DNA of 64,000 nucleotides from Conus ventricosus. Lineage: Eukaryota > Mollusca > Gastropoda > Neogastropoda > Conidae. Under the pieces are notes generated by a model. The model ran no database searches and was not told the DNA's origin. It saw nothing but the letters and a program-made list of their open reading frames with translations. Shown piece by piece: positions 45,361 through 58,965 of this stretch. The number at the start of each line of letters is the position of its first letter. Within the stretch, counting starts at the first letter, position 1. The translations under genes were made by a program, and so were the position numbers. The stretch lies in contig CM031607.1 of assembly GCA_018398815.1 (NCBI GenBank), positions 87,161,673-87,225,672 of the forward strand, given 5' to 3'.

Positions 45361-48300
45361 AGTCGTAGGCGGCGTTGGTGTGGAGTTGTGGGCGTGTGTT
45401 CATTTACCCTTGGAAAAAGGTGACCTTATTGTTTGTTTTTCCCAGCGGATGTTTTTTGAAAAACCCCCCAGTCTGCACAGAAAAAAAAACAAAACTACAC
45501 CCAAAACTTTCAGAAAACAACCAATCTTTACTCGTAAAAAACGACGTTTCCCTCACCCTTTTTTTTAGTCAAATATGATCCCCTCATAAAAAAAATGGGT
45601 TGGATGATTGCAGGAAGAGTGTAATCGCCGGATGTGGTCATCAAAAAAAAAAGTTCATCTGAACTTAAAGGCTAATGTGCAGTAAACAATTTCAGCAAAA
45701 AGTTAAAAGTGCATGAAAATGAAATTTTGGTGTTTAAAATTAGGAGAAAAAGGAAAAAAGAGGGGACAGAAGTATAAAGTATGTTAAATGCTTGAAACCT
45801 AACGGTACTACATTTTGGGATAGGATATAAATACTTTTTAAATTTTTATTTGGAACAATTAGCAAACTGATTGAGGAAAATAAAACATCTTGCACAGTAT
45901 TAGTATTTTGATGGTGCTATTTTGGTGAAGTTTTTGTCTTGTCTTTTTTGTCCCCTTTTAAAGTGCAGGTTATTTCAAATATTTTAAAGTTGGTTTCAGT
46001 TTCCCCAGTCCCCTATTTGCAAATACGTTTTCAGTCTAAACAACTTGGCTGATGGAGTCCCTTCCCCATGTCGTACCCCACCAACACACCCACACCACCC
46101 CACTTTCCCCCTTCTTTTCTCTCTCCTCACACCCCACATTACTACATACACACACCATACACTACACACCCACACACACTTCTCTCTCCCCTCTCTCTCT
46201 CTTTTTCTCTCACACAAAACAACACACACCCCTTCCCCGTCTTTCCAACCCCAAAGAACTCCCCCGTACCCGTCCGGACTCCCAAGTCTGATGTTTTTTA
46301 TCCCTGTTCCCTGCTCGGAGGTTGAGGTGGTGGTTTTCGAAACCGCAGTCGCTGCAGACGCGGGGAAAGCACCCCCGACAGTGAGCGACGGGAGGGTGGA
46401 GGGAGAAGGGGCCGCTGGGGAAGGGGGCGGACAAGTGAGGGCCAACATCTCACCCTGGGCACACCCAAAAGGGGCTGGCCCCGAAGGTGGGTGTATGAGG
46501 GTGTGCGGGTGTTCACGGCCTGGGTCGGCTGGTTCGGGGCAGTTTGTCGGGACCTTTTCACGCTGTCTTCCATTCGTTTGTGGTCCTGCAGTTTGTGAAA
46601 GAAAAATTGTTTTGAATTGTGTAAATATGATTGAGGATTTGATTAGGGCTTTTTTGAGGGTATTGTGGTTTTGCAAAAAATTTTGGAGAGAGTGTGAGTG
46701 AATTGATATTTCAGGGGTGTTTTTTTCGTTAATGAAAGGGGTTAAGCTTTTTTAAAGCAATTTTGAACTGACCCAGATTTTTTTGTCAAAAAAGTGCCTT
46801 ATCTTGTTGGGTTTAAATGCTTTGGTGATTAGTCCCTCAAACAAAAAGATAAGAATAGAAGGGGCTTACATGGCCTTAACGTTTAAGGGGGGGAAAAAAA
46901 GAAAAGAAAACAGATGTTTGATTCCCGTCCCCACACAAAACACAACCACACCACAACACACACCCACACACACACACCACCACACAAACACCCACCAAAA
47001 CCCCAAAACCACCCTAAACACTATACCCCCCCCAAAACACACCCCCTTGTACAAACTCAGTGTTTGTCATGACACAGGTGTCAAGTGTTGATCCGCGTGT
47101 GTCCCCCTCACCCCACCCCCCTCTATCACCCCTCTCATTCCTCCCGTGTGCTCTGAATCCTTTTTCGTTTGGGAAAACTTGAGTATATAACCACTTGCAG
47201 TCGTAAAATTTTTGTTACAACCGTAAGTGGGATGATGTGGGAATTTTAGCAATCGTAGAGCCTGGCAACTTTGTATGGGGAAAATTGTGACATATGGGGG
47301 GCGTTCACTCCTCTTGAGTTGTCCATTTGGTCAGTTTTGGGGCCCTTTGGCAGTAGGCCATCCCCTTTCCCCCACGCAAGGGGGGATTTGGTCAGGGGAA
47401 AAGGAAGAAATGTGGGGTTTCTCAAAAGTTTTTTCAGTAAATGGAAAGTCTTGGAAAAGGAAAAAAAGTGAAAATCAGAAAAAATGGGATGTATTTTGTC
47501 GTAGACTTCCCGGTTTGAGCTGAACCCAAAAGAAAAAAGCGTCCTCCCATCTGAACAGCATGTGGCCTTGAAATACACAAAAAATTTCCCAAACTATTTC
47601 ATGTTTTTTTATTTCAAAGGGTGGGACCTTGGAACCGTACAGACTTACATGAATTCTGTGTTCAAGGGCCCTTAAAATGAAGTTCAAAAATTTCCTTGTG
47701 GATTTCCCAGTGTGTGGTCCTGGTACCTGTTGAGAGGAAAATTCGTTGAAAATGAAAATGGGATGAAACCCCCGCTGGGGAAGTCGGAGAAAATCCAAAA
47801 CAGCTGGGTTGCCGCCTGCCTATGTCCCGGAATTCCCGGGGTTGTCCGCAAAAAAAAAAAAAAAAGGGAATAAAACCCCCTGTCCTGGGGTTTAAATTTT
47901 GGGCCGGAAAAAAAATCTAAGTTTAAAAAAAAAAAAAAAAAAAAATATCGAGCGTGTAAAAGAAAATCCAAAAATCTGAGCGGCGTTTGGGTAGGTACCC
48001 CCCTTGCGGCCCTAAAGCCTGGTTTTGATCGATTTGGGCCACGAGGGCACCAGTTTGAACACTTCGGGACGCTTGCTTCGACTGTCTTCATATGGGTGCG
48101 TGGCGATGGAAAACAGTTAACCCCCCTTTCAAAAAAATCAAAATGGCGCAAGCGCAGCAAAGTTTCGGGGGTGAAGGCGGGTGGAAGGGCCCCCGGTTTT
48201 TTTTGAAAAATTTTAAAAATTTTTTGAAAGTGGAATGGGGGAAAAAATTTTTTTTAAAATTTGGTTTTTTTTGTTTTTGGGGGGTGAAGATTTGGGGTTT

Positions 48301-48989
48301 TGGGGGGAAAATTTTTGGGGGAAGGGGAATCGAGGGGAAAAATAGGGGTTTTTTTGTGGGGGGAACTGGGGGTTGATTTTTTTTGATGGATTTGGTTTTT
48401 TTTTTTGAAAAAAATTGTTAGGATGGAAAAATTTTTTTTTTTGTGTTTTATGGTTGGGTTGTTGTTTGAAATTTGTTTTGTGAAAATTTGGAAAGGGGTG
48501 GGGTGTATTGATTGGGGTTTTTGGGGGTTTTTTTAGAGGTGTGGGTGGGTTTTTTTGGTGTTTTGGTGTGTGGGTTTTGAAGGTAAAAGAATGGGAGGAT
48601 GACCCCAAGGGGGCGGTGGCTTCTTTAGAAGGGTCCAAAACGGAAATGGGGAGAAGTTTGGCATCTGTGGGGCCCTTTTTGTTTAGGGGGTTGGAGAGGC
48701 GACCCCGGGGGGGGGGCCCCAAGACACCAGGAAAAAAGGAAGGGGGAGGTCAGAAGCACCCCAGATTTTTTCATAAGCCTCAAAGCCGGGAAGAACGTGC
48801 CCACGGCGTTGCCTCCGCCAATGAACTGTGCTATGGTCTGGTCATGGGGAAGCGGGGGGAGGGGGGGGGGGAAGGGGGGGGGGGGGGGGGGTGTTAGAAG
48901 TCAAAAAATGGGTTGGAACCCCATGGCTGGGGCGCTTTTAATCAAATTAAATTTGATTTTTTGAATGTTTTCTTTTTTTCAATTAATTA
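45361..48989 (+). other. Unassigned region with poor-quality signature
   Basis: A CA/CT-rich patch (46080-46230), a CpG-containing GC-rich segment (46310-46530) within a 218-codon plus-strand frame that matches nothing I know, another CA-rich patch (46925-47045), and after about 47850 dense homopolymers (A15-20, G8-18, T8-10). The segment 48190-48900 is almost wholly runs of T, G and A. No gene can be supported. Confidence 0.5.
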
Positions 48990-49640
48990 ATGCTTTCTTA
49001 ATCTTGTTTTTTTTAGGGGGTGGGGGTTTTCAAAGAGAAAGGGGAACTTAAGCATTTTTTTATTTGGGGGTGGGGTTTTTAACACAGAATGCTTTATCAC
49101 AGTTTTTTTTTAGGGGGTGGGGTTTTCCTGGTAATGCCAAACTTTGTCATTGAAAAAGGGGGGGGGGGGGGGGTTTTTTAAATGTTAAAGCCCCTTTTTC
49201 AGAAATTTTTTGGGGGTGGTGTTTTCAATAGTTTAATCAATTCTCTAAGCATTTATTTATTTTAGGGGGTGGGTGTTTTAATAGTGTAAAAGCCAATTTC
49301 TAATCATTGTTTTATTTTGGGGGTGGGTGTTTTCAACTAAAGTTAATAGCCAAATTTTGTTCATTGATTTTATTTTAGGGGGTGGGGGTTTTCAATAGAT
49401 GTAAAACCAAATTTCCCAATTTTTTTATTTTTTTTGGGGTGGGTGTTTTCAATAATGTTAAAAGATTTCTGATATCATGATTTTATTTTTTGGGGGTGGG
49501 TGTTTTCAACTAGTGTAATAGCCAATTCTCTTTATTGATTTTTTTGGGGGTGGGGTTTTTAAATAGATGTTTTAGCCATTCTTGATACATGATTTTATTT
49601 TGGGGGTGGGTTTTCAAAATAGTGTTTTGCCAATGAAAAT
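48990..49640 (+). repeat. ~57-bp minisatellite, about 11 copies
   Basis: Units contain TTTTATTTTGGGGGTGGGTG, TTTTCAATAGTGTTAAAGCC and AATTTCT. Heavy indel variation. Confidence 0.85.
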
Positions 49641-52600
49641 GGGAATTTAGGGGGGTTTTTAAAAAATATTAAAGAAAAATTTATAAAAAGTTTTAGGGTG
49701 TAAATTGTTTAATTTTCTTATTTGGGTATTTTAAGGTATTTTTAAAAAAAGTTTTCTAAAAAAATTTTATATATATTTTATTTTTTTTTTTAGTTTCAGG
49801 AAAACCATACATAGATTATTTTTGTTTCTGTGAAAGAAAAAAAAGATGGCATTTGTAAGGCTATGGGGGAAAAGGGGTTTTAAGTTTCCAATTTGGATTT
49901 CCTTTTGATCAACCCGTTAAAACATTGTTTTTTTAATTATTTTTTTTATAAATGCAGTCAAAGGTGTTGGCAGGAAAGGGTTAAAAAGAGGAAGTAGGAA
50001 GGAAGGGTTTATGGGGTTTATTTATTTTTTTTTGTCAAAGTTCTCTTTGTTTTTGGTTTTTTAAACATCTGGAAAACTCCTTTTCTTCCTTTTCCGGGGA
50101 TTTTTGTTTAATTTTTGCCCTAATTGTGTTCATCCTCTGGGAATTTTTTTTTTTTGGCTTTTGCCCCCTAATTACCAAATGAGCCAAGAAATTAATTAAA
50201 AAAACAAACCCCAAAAAAAAAAAGTGATGTTTATGCCCCACATTGATGGTGGTTTCAGTAATGGATGTTTTTGTGGAATCAAAAAAGAAAAACCTTGAAC
50301 ACCCATGCTTTTAATCCCTTTATTCCTTATCAAAAAAGTTGTGTGATTTTTTTTTTTTTTTTTTTTAAAAAGTGGGAATTTCTTTAAAATATTTAGTTAG
50401 TCGAACTAAAACGTGAACTCTTATACTTTTTAATATACATTGTTTTATGGAAAACTATGTAGCCTTTTTTGTAAAGACCAAAAAGTGCAGAACAACGAAA
50501 TTTTTTCAGTGCTTTGGATCTGAGTGTATTATAAACTTTTTCAAGCACAAACCCGTTTTAATTCGCTTTGCCCAAAGGGTTTATGCAAGAAATGATCTGG
50601 AATGAAAATGGTAGGGGTTCAAATGCAATGGGGGAGACAAGATTCAAGCCAATGTGATGGAAAATTTTCAAATTGGTTAAAAAATGTAGCTTCATCCCTA
50701 TGGGAGATCAAAATGAAAAAAAAAAAAAAATTTTTTTGACGATTTTGGTGTACAGGCATGGTACATGTCCGGAATTCGCGGAAGTCCGCGAAATTGCGGG
50801 GAAAAAAGCGAAAAAAAAAAAAAAAAAAAAAAAAAAACCCCGGGCCCTGCCGCGAGACCGCCCCTTAGTTCGTTTCAGGTCATTCATTTAAGCCTTCGTC
50901 CGGAGAAGTAGCAAGCATTGAGCAGGATACTTCCGCGATGGCTTTGTGACATTCGCCATGCTTTCCTTGGGTCGACGTGATCGAATTTGAACAAGATTAA
51001 AAAAAAAGAAGAAAATTAAAATGCCAAAGGAAAGTGTTCACGAAAATTCTCGGGCAGGGATATTGTGTGGGGTGGGAAAACAAATGGCGATGGGTTTGGG
51101 GAACAGGAGCCACGAAAAAAATGAAAGTTTTCGTGTGTGGAACAGTGAAGACTTCCACCCCATTTTGGAGAGAAAAAGAAGAAAAAAAAAAATTTGAACT
51201 GTTCCCGAAAGGAACACATTTGGCTGGCAAAAGAAAAACCTTGCCTACGCGGGGCAAAGGGTTTGGACTTACAAAAAATAGGCTCTGTCGGAAACAGATG
51301 GTGAGAAAACAGGCAAAAAGTAGTCTTATTCGTTCCCCTTGCTTGACTGAAGAGACACGTAACTTAAAAAATTTGTACGTTAGAAGGGGACAAAAACTTA
51401 AACTCATTTTGTACGTATTCGATGTGTAAAAGTAAAAGGGGTAAAAATAATGTAGAGAGACGGACATAAAAGAATTGAAAAAGTAAACAAAATGGAAATC
51501 AAAACTGAATGACCACTACTTTGCTGTGCTGTGCATGCTGGTTGGTGGTGTGGACTGATGACAAAATTGTGCAAAATGAGGGGTTCTGTGTGTGTGTTTT
51601 ATGGATAGTAAATAAAAGTTTACAATTTTGATTTTGTATGCCACCCAAAGCAATGTAGATTGTACTCATTTTTTTTATGTGACTATTGGGTTTTAAAATC
51701 CCTTTTGGTTGAAAAAATGACTGTAAAGGATTCTAGGAGAGCTTATTGTGGCAGAAAAATTTTTAGTATGAAGAAATGAAAATTTGTTTTAAGGAAGGTT
51801 TTTTTCAGGGTGAATTGTGAAAAACCTTCAGCTTTAGGGGGGGTTGCCCCCCCATCCCCACAAAAGGGGGCTGCCCCCCTTGACCCGCCAGGGGGCACCG
51901 CCCCCTGGACCCCAAACATTTTCAGGGAAAAATGCTTTTCCTTCAGTACCATGCCTGGTGTAAGCTGAACGTAGTTTTTGCTTCTTAACAGCACAAAGGT
52001 ATGCAAATAGAGCGGAAGCTACAAAGCAGTTTCCAAGTTCCCATCAGCTTGTACACAAGTTAACCATATAAACAGCGCAGGGCATCAGTGCAGAACTTCA
52101 AGAGCTTCAGGACACGAGGACCTGACACTCTTTAACAGCTTCAGGCTAACAGGAAATGAATCATCTTGAATAAGCCTCAGGTTAATACAACGTGACGCTC
52201 CTGAAGAGCCCCAAACAGAACATGAGCGTCACCATCTGCTCCTACAGTAAAAACAAAAGGCAAACCAAAACTTCTTGGCCTTTTCTTGAGCTCTGTGCAA
52301 GTGGGAAACGCCCTTGGCCTGTGGTGAATGGGAATGAAACTGGGCTGTGAGGTATTTGATTTCTTGTGTCTCTGTGCCAGTACACTTATAGTGTCTGTCT
52401 TCGTCATGTCTGTATCTTGACTTTCTCTCTGTCTGTCTTTCTCTATCTGTCTCCGTCTCTCAAACTGAGTCTTGCGCTATTTTGGATTGAGAGAATGGTG
52501 GAAATAGGAATTTTGCATGAAAATCTCATGTGCCTGTCTGTCATTCTGTCTGTTGCTTCTCTCATTTTTGGTAAGTATAAAGTGCCTTCAACTTCGTTGC

Positions 52601-53339
52601 TGCAGATTGTTGTGTGAAAGAGAGTAACGATGGTTTGTGTTGACTGCGAAATTCGAAAGTGTCATTTTTTCACCTGAGTAAACTTTTCCTGTCCCATGTG
52701 ACAAAATGGGCTGCGACTGTTTGTGACCCAGTCTGGTTGGCCCATCCCAGTCCATGGATGGTGCAGTCTCTCACTGATGAGTAAACTCCACAGTGGCAGT
52801 CAAGGAATAGCTGGTATTATTGTTGAATAGATGATAAGAATATGGGGATGGGAAAGGGCAACACCTCGTAGTCCACTTATCCTCCAAAGTATTGGGCCAG
52901 TAGGGCGGTAATCTCACCATTGAATCTCTGGGACGGGGTCTTGTATGCTCATGTGTCTCATTAAAAATGTCAGGTCTGGGAATCCTGAAATCAACTAGTT
53001 GAGCAGGATGATGCGATGATTCTGAATACACTGGAGAGAAAAAGCAGTAAGCGCATAGATTTCTGACTGTTTTTCATTGTCATCAGCTTTTAGTTGAAAT
53101 GCAAAAGCATGAAAATACTGGATGTGAATCTGTTTAAATGTAAAAGATGTGAGAGTGTGCACAATTTGAAAGGAAAAAGTACATGGGGAGGGCCACAACA
53201 GTCAAAGGAAGTAGTAAAGTCTCGGAGTTTTTTCAGTGGATTTCAGTGTGTTTTCTGCTAACACAGTTCCCATGGTGAGTTGTCTGATTTCTGACATGGG
53301 TGATGTTGCAGTGGGCACCCCTGAAGGGTGCGTGCCCAT
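49641..53339 (+). other. No gene recognised
   Basis: Homopolymer-rich to about 51.0 kb, then more normal sequence. A GC-rich block with GGGGGCACCGCCCCC-type dyad lies at 51835-51915 and resembles 60258-60300 inside the hAT-like element, so 51.74-51.96 kb may be a related transposon end. Frames at 51034-51429 and elsewhere match nothing recognised. Confidence 0.45.
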
Positions 53340-54664
53340 CCCTGCAGAATGACACAGGTCTGCATTCATTTCACTCCCTGCAGAATGACACAGGTCTGCA
53401 TTCATTTCACTCCCTGCAGAATGACACAGGTCTGCATTCATTTCACTCCCTGCAGAATGACACAGGTCTGCATTCATTTCACTCCCTGCAGAATGACACA
53501 GGTCTGCATTCATTTCACTCCCTGCAGAATGACACGGGTCTGCATTCATTTCACTCCCTGCAGAATGACACGGGTCTGCATTCATTTCACTCCCTGCAGA
53601 ATGACACGGGTCTGCATTCATTTCACTCCTGCAGAATGACACGGGTCTGCATTCATTTCACTCCCTGCAGAATGACACGGGTCTGCATTCATTTCACTCC
53701 CTGCAGAATGACACGGGTCTGCATTCATTTCACTCCCTGCAGAATGACACGGGTCTGCATTCATTTCACTCCCTGCAGAATGACACGGGTCTGCATTCAT
53801 TTCACTCCTGCAGAATGACACGGGTCTGCATTCATTTCACTCCCTGCAGAATGACACGGGTCTGCATTCATTTCACTCCCTGCAGAATGACACGGGTCTG
53901 CATTCATTTCACTCCCTGCAGAATGACACAGGTCTGCATTCATTTCACTCCCTGCAGAATGACACAGGTCTGCATTCATTTCACTCCCTGCAGAATGACA
54001 CAGGTCTGCATTCATTTCACTCCCTGCAGAATGACACAGGTCTGCATTCATTTCACTCCCTGCAGAATGACACAGGTCTGCATTCATTTCACTCCCTGCA
54101 GAATGACACAGGTCTGCATTCATTTCACTCCCTGCAGAATGACAAGGTCTGCATTCATTTCACTCCCCTGCAGAATGACACAGGTCTGCATTCATTTCAC
54201 TCCTGCAGAATGACACAGGTCTGCATTCATTTCACTCCCTGCAGATGACACAGGTCTGCATTATTTCACTCCCTGCAGATGACACAGGTCTGCATTCATT
54301 TCACTCCCCTGCAGAATGACACAGGTCTGCATTCATTTCACTCCCTGCAGAATGACACAGGTCTGCATTCATTTCACTCCCTGCAGAATGACACAGGTCT
54401 GCATTCTTTCACTCCCTGCGAATGACACAGGTCTGCATTCATTCACTCCCTGCAGAATGACAGGTCTGCATTCATTTCACTCCCCTGCAGAATGACACAG
54501 GTCTGCATTCATTTCACTCCCTGCAGAATGACACAGGTCTGCATTCATTTCACTCCCCTGCAGAATGACACAGGTCTGCATTCATTTCACTCCCTGCAGA
54601 ATGACACAGGTCTGCATTCATTTCACTCCCTGCAGAATGACACAGGTCTGCATTCATTTCACTC
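53340..54664 (+). repeat. 36-bp minisatellite, about 37 copies
   Basis: The unit is CTGCAGAATGACACAGGTCT then GCATTCATTTCACTCC. A variant with ACGGG in place of ACAGG fills one contiguous block (about copies 6-16), with ACAGG before and after. Deletions are commoner in the last third. Both strands stay open in several frames because 36 is divisible by three; no protein is inferred. Confidence 0.96.
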
Positions 54665-54793
54665 GGGGTGGAGGAATATTCAAAAAGTGATGCACACCAC
54701 ATTTACCGTATATTTTCTGAAATAAACGGTCACCGTTGAATACTGTGGATTTTACTGACTAAAGGCCATGGTCCTAACATTGAGTTTCATAGC

Positions 54794-54837
<44 letters not shown>

Positions 54838-55489
54838 GTTTTTTGTTTTGTTTTTTGTTTTGTTTGTTTTTTAACCAAAGATCATTTTCATTTATGTATG
54901 AAGGTTACATTGAAAAGATTTTCAAAGTTAACAAAGATTGGAGGTGAAAGACGAATCCAGTGAAAGAAACTGGCAAAATGTTTGCATTTACCTTTGATTT
55001 GTTGATTAATCATGCATTTATGCCCTGTTCAGACTTCTTGTGAAGACAAATTGTAACAAATTATTGAACATATAACATAGTTTATTTAAAAGTGGTTCTT
55101 TCGAGTTTCGTTACTGGTGGTTTTTAACAACAGGAGGTGAGTTTGTTTCTTGGTTGTACATATGTTGATAGTTACGTTGTGTTGATTGAATGAAAGATTA
55201 AAAAAGTGCAATAGTGATTGACATCTGGGCGTGAGTGGTGAAGAATGAAAGGAATTGCCACACTGCAGTACATCATGACGCAGGTGGAAGAATGACCCTC
55301 ACTTCAGAACGTCCACACTCATCTAAGTTATGAAGGTGGTAGAAGGTCAAGAATCGCCATGTACACAACTGATGTACAGCTTTAGTTTGTCTGTCATCAC
55401 ACGACTGCATTATGATAAAGCTGTAATTCCATCACTGCACACTTAAATTGTCAGTTCCAAAAGTATGGTCATTAAGACTTGTCTTTCAT
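54665..55489 (+). other. Spacer with AT microsatellite
   Basis: (AT)n at 54793-54838 with one G interruption, then a TTTTG-rich stretch. Nothing else recognised. Confidence 0.7.
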
Positions 55490-58262
55490 CTAGCCCCTCT
55501 CCTTTTCACCTAACCCCTCTCCCTTTCACCTAACCCCTCTCCCTTTCACCTAACCCCTCTCCCTTTCACCTAACCCCTCTCCCTTTCACCTAACCCCTCT
55601 CCCTTTCACCTAACCCCTCTCGCTTTCACCTAACGCCTCTCCCTTTCACCTAACCCCTCTCCCTTTCACATAACCCCTCTCCCTAGCTCCTCACTCTTTC
55701 ACATAACCTCTCTCCCTTTCACATAACCCCTCTCCCCAACCCTCTCCTTTCACATAGCCCCTCTCCCCAACCCTCTCCCTTTCACATAACCCCTCTCTCT
55801 TTCACATAACCCCTCTCTCTTTCACATAACCCCTCTCCCTTTCACATAACCCCTCTCCCTTTCACACAACCCCTCTCCCCAACTTTCTCCCTTTCACACA
55901 ACCCCTCTGCCTTTCACATAACCCCTCTCCCTAGCTCCTCACCCTTTCACATAACCCCTCCCCTTTCACATAACCCCTCTCCCTTTCACATAACCCCTCT
56001 CCCCAACCCCTCCTTCACATAACCCCTCTCCCCTCGCATAACCCTCTCCCCAACCCTCTCCCTTCACACAACCCTTTCACATACCCCTCTCCCAACCCTC
56101 TCCTTTCACACAACCCTCCCTCTCACAACCTTTCCCCAACCCTCTCCCTTTCACATAACCCCTCTCCCTTTCACATACCCCTCTCCCCAACCTTCTCCCT
56201 TTCACACAACCCCTCTCCCCAACCCTCTCCCTTTCACATAACCCCTCTCCCCAACCCCTCTCCTTTCACATAACCCCTCTCCCTTTCACATAACCTCTCT
56301 CCCAACCCTCTCCCTTTCACTAACCCCTTTCCCTCTCACACAACCTCTCTCCCAACCTTCTCCTTTCACACAACCCCTCTCCCCAACCGTTCTCCTTTCA
56401 CCTAACCCCTCTCCCTAGCTCCTCTCCCTTTCAATAACCCTTCCCAATCGTCTCCTTTTCACGTAACCCCTCTCTCTTTTACCTAACCCTCTCCCTTTCA
56501 CCTAACCCTCTCCCTTTCACCTAACCCTCCTCCTTTCACCTAACCCTCTCCCTTTCACCTAACCCCTCTCCCTTTCACCTAACCCCTCTCCCGTTCACAT
56601 AACCCCTCTCCCTTTCACCTAACCCCTCTCCCTAGCTCCTCACCCTTTCACATAACCCCTCTCCCTTTCACGTAACCCCTCTCCCTTTCACATAATCCGT
56701 CTCCCTTTCACATAACCCTCTCCCTTTCACATAACCCCTCTCCCTAGCTCCTCACCCTTTCACATAACCCCTCTCCCTTTCACATAACCCCTCTCCCTTT
56801 CACATAACCCTCTCCCTTTCACATAACCCCTCTCCCTTTCACCTAACCCTCTCCCTAGCTCCTCACACTTTCACATAACCCCTCTCCCTTTCACCTAACC
56901 CCTCCCCCTTTCACATAACCCCTCTCCTTTCACCTAACCCTCTCCCTTTCACCTACCCTCTCCCTTTCACCTAACCCCTCTCCCTAGCTCCTCACCCTTT
57001 CACATAGCCCCTCTCCCTTTCACGTAACCCCTCTCCCTTTCACATAACCCTCTCCCTTTCACATAACCCTCCCTTTCACAAATATAACCCCTCTCCCTTT
57101 CACCTAACCCTCTCCCTTTCACATAACCCCTCTCCCTTTCACATAACCTCTCTCCCTTTCACCTAACCCCTCTCCCTTTCACCTAACCCTCTCCCTTTCA
57201 CATAACCCCTCTCCCTAGCTCCTGACCCTTTCACATAACCTCTCTCCCTTTCACATAACCCCTCTCCCCAACCCTCTCCCTTTCACATAGCCCCTCTCCC
57301 TTTCACATAACCCCTCTCCCTTTCACCTAACCCTCTCCCTTTCACCTAACCCTCTCCCTTTCACCTAACCCCTCTCCCTTTCACCTAACCCTCTCCCTTT
57401 CACCTAACACTCTCCCTTTCACATAACCTCTCTCCCTTTCACATAACCCCTCTCCCTTTCACATAACCCCTCTCCCTTTCACATAACCCCTCTCCCTTTC
57501 ACCTAACCCTCTCCCTTTCACCTAACCCTCTCCCTTTCACCTACACCCCTCTCCCTTTCACCTAACCCTCTCCCTTTCACCTAACACTCTCCCTTTCACA
57601 TAACCTCTCTCCCTTTCACATAACCCCTCTCCCTTTCACATAACCCCTCTCCCTTTCACATAACCCCTCTCCCTTTCACATAACCCCTCTCCTAGCTCCT
57701 CACCCTTTCACCTAACCCTCTCCCTTTCACTTAACCCTCTCCCTTTCACATAACCCTCTCCCTTTCACATAACCCCTCTCCCTAGCTCCTCACCCTTTCA
57801 CATAACCCTTCTCCCTTTCACATAACCCCTCTCTCCAACCCTCACCTTTCACATAATCCCTCTCCCCAACCCTCACCCTTTAACATAATCCCTCTCCCTT
57901 TCACATAACCCCTCTCCCTTTCACATAACCCCTCTCTCCAACCCTCTCCCTTTCACATAGCCCCTCTCCCCAACCCCTCTCCCTTTCACATAACCCCTCT
58001 CCCTAGCTCCTCTCCCTTTCACAAACCCCTCTCCACAAACCTCTCCGTTTCACATAACTCCTCTCCTTTCACGTAACCCCTCTCCCTTTTACATAACCCC
58101 TCTCCCCAAACCTCCATTTCACATAACTCCTCTCCCTTTCACGTAACCCCTCTCCCTTTCACATAACCCCTCTCTGTAGCCCTTTTCCCTTTCACATAAA
58201 CCCTCTCCCTCGCTCCTCTCCCTTTCACATAACGCTCTGCTTTTCACATAACCCCTCTCCCT
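55490..58262 (+). repeat. 20-bp pyrimidine-rich satellite array
   Basis: About 2.8 kb of units CTCCCTTTCACATAACCCCT or CTCCCTTTCACCTAACCCCT, with interspersed variants CCCTAGCTCCTCAC and CCCCAACCCT that recur at intervals and suggest higher-order units. The plus strand is almost free of G. No open frame is of interest. Confidence 0.96.
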
Positions 58263-58339
58263 TTTAAGGCTTTCCTTTTCATCTCTAAAGCATAATTGAA
58301 TGGGTTTTTTTTGTTACAGCTATCCCATTTTCTGTACCC

Positions 58340-58764
58340 TTCTGATGGCTTCTATGGTCCTCCTGCGGCTTCTATGGTCCTCCCTACTACTGGCTTCTAT
58401 GGTCCTCCTACTGCTGGCTTCTGTGGTCCTCCTGCTGGCTTCTGTGGTCCTCCTACTGCTGGCTTCTGTGGTCCTCCTACTGTTGATTTCTATGTTCCTC
58501 CTACTGCTGGCTCCTACTGCTGGTTTCTGTGGTCCTCCTACTGCTGGCTCCTACTGCTGGCTTCTATGTTTCTCCTACTGCTGCTTCTGTGGTCCTCCTA
58601 CTGCTGGCTCCTACTGCTGACTTCTATGTTCCTTCTACTGCTGGCTCCTACTGCTGGCTTGTATGGCCCTCCTACTGCTGACTTCTATGGTCCTACTGCT
58701 GCTGGCTTGTATGGTCCTATTGCTGGCTTGTATGGTCCTCCTACTGCTGGCTTCTGTGGTCCTC
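58340..58764 (+). repeat. 24-bp minisatellite, left part (GFYGPPTA unit)
   Basis: Units GGCTTCTATGGTCCTCCTAC TGCT read GFYGPPTA in one frame, ASMVLLLL in the second and LLWSSYCW in the third. A shorter unit (GGCTCCTACTGCT) shifts the frame several times. It follows an acceptor-like TTTTTTGTTACAG at 58307-58319. The right part is at 60383-60837, beyond a transposon. Confidence 0.95.
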
Positions 58765-58965
58765 CAGGGATGAAAACTCCTCCGCCGTCTCCACCGTTAT
58801 TTTTTCGCATCTTCGCTGAAAGAAAAAGTCTCCGCCGAAAAATTATTCGAAGAATGATGCTCAGAAACGATCTCAACTTGTCTGCACAGCGAATTTCTTC
58901 TCTGTCGGTAATGTTCTCAAACGGCGTAGTTCTCATTCTGTTTCCTTCCAGTATCATTTATCATC

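Noticed and set aside
43183..45423. Cysteine/leucine-rich open frames that look like membrane proteins
   Set aside because: Products of the 36-bp minisatellite read in three frames; the unit is divisible by three, so openness is automatic.
46045..46701. 218-codon frame with a GC-rich end as a gene
   Set aside because: Half is CT/CA simple sequence, no known domain is seen, and other frames are open over the same bases.
51034..51429. 131-codon lysine-rich frame
   Set aside because: No recognisable domain and a strongly A-rich composition. A competing minus-strand frame of 156 codons covers the same bases.
53300..54725. Repeat protein with LQNDTGLHSFHS or AGSEMNADLCHS units
   Set aside because: Both strands are open through the same 36-bp array, and unit deletions break the frame in the last third. 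No start, splice site or flanking domain supports a gene.
55490..58262. Telomere-like CCTAACCC motif
   Set aside because: The period is 20 bases and the hexamer is not repeated in direct succession, so this is a satellite and not telomeric DNA.
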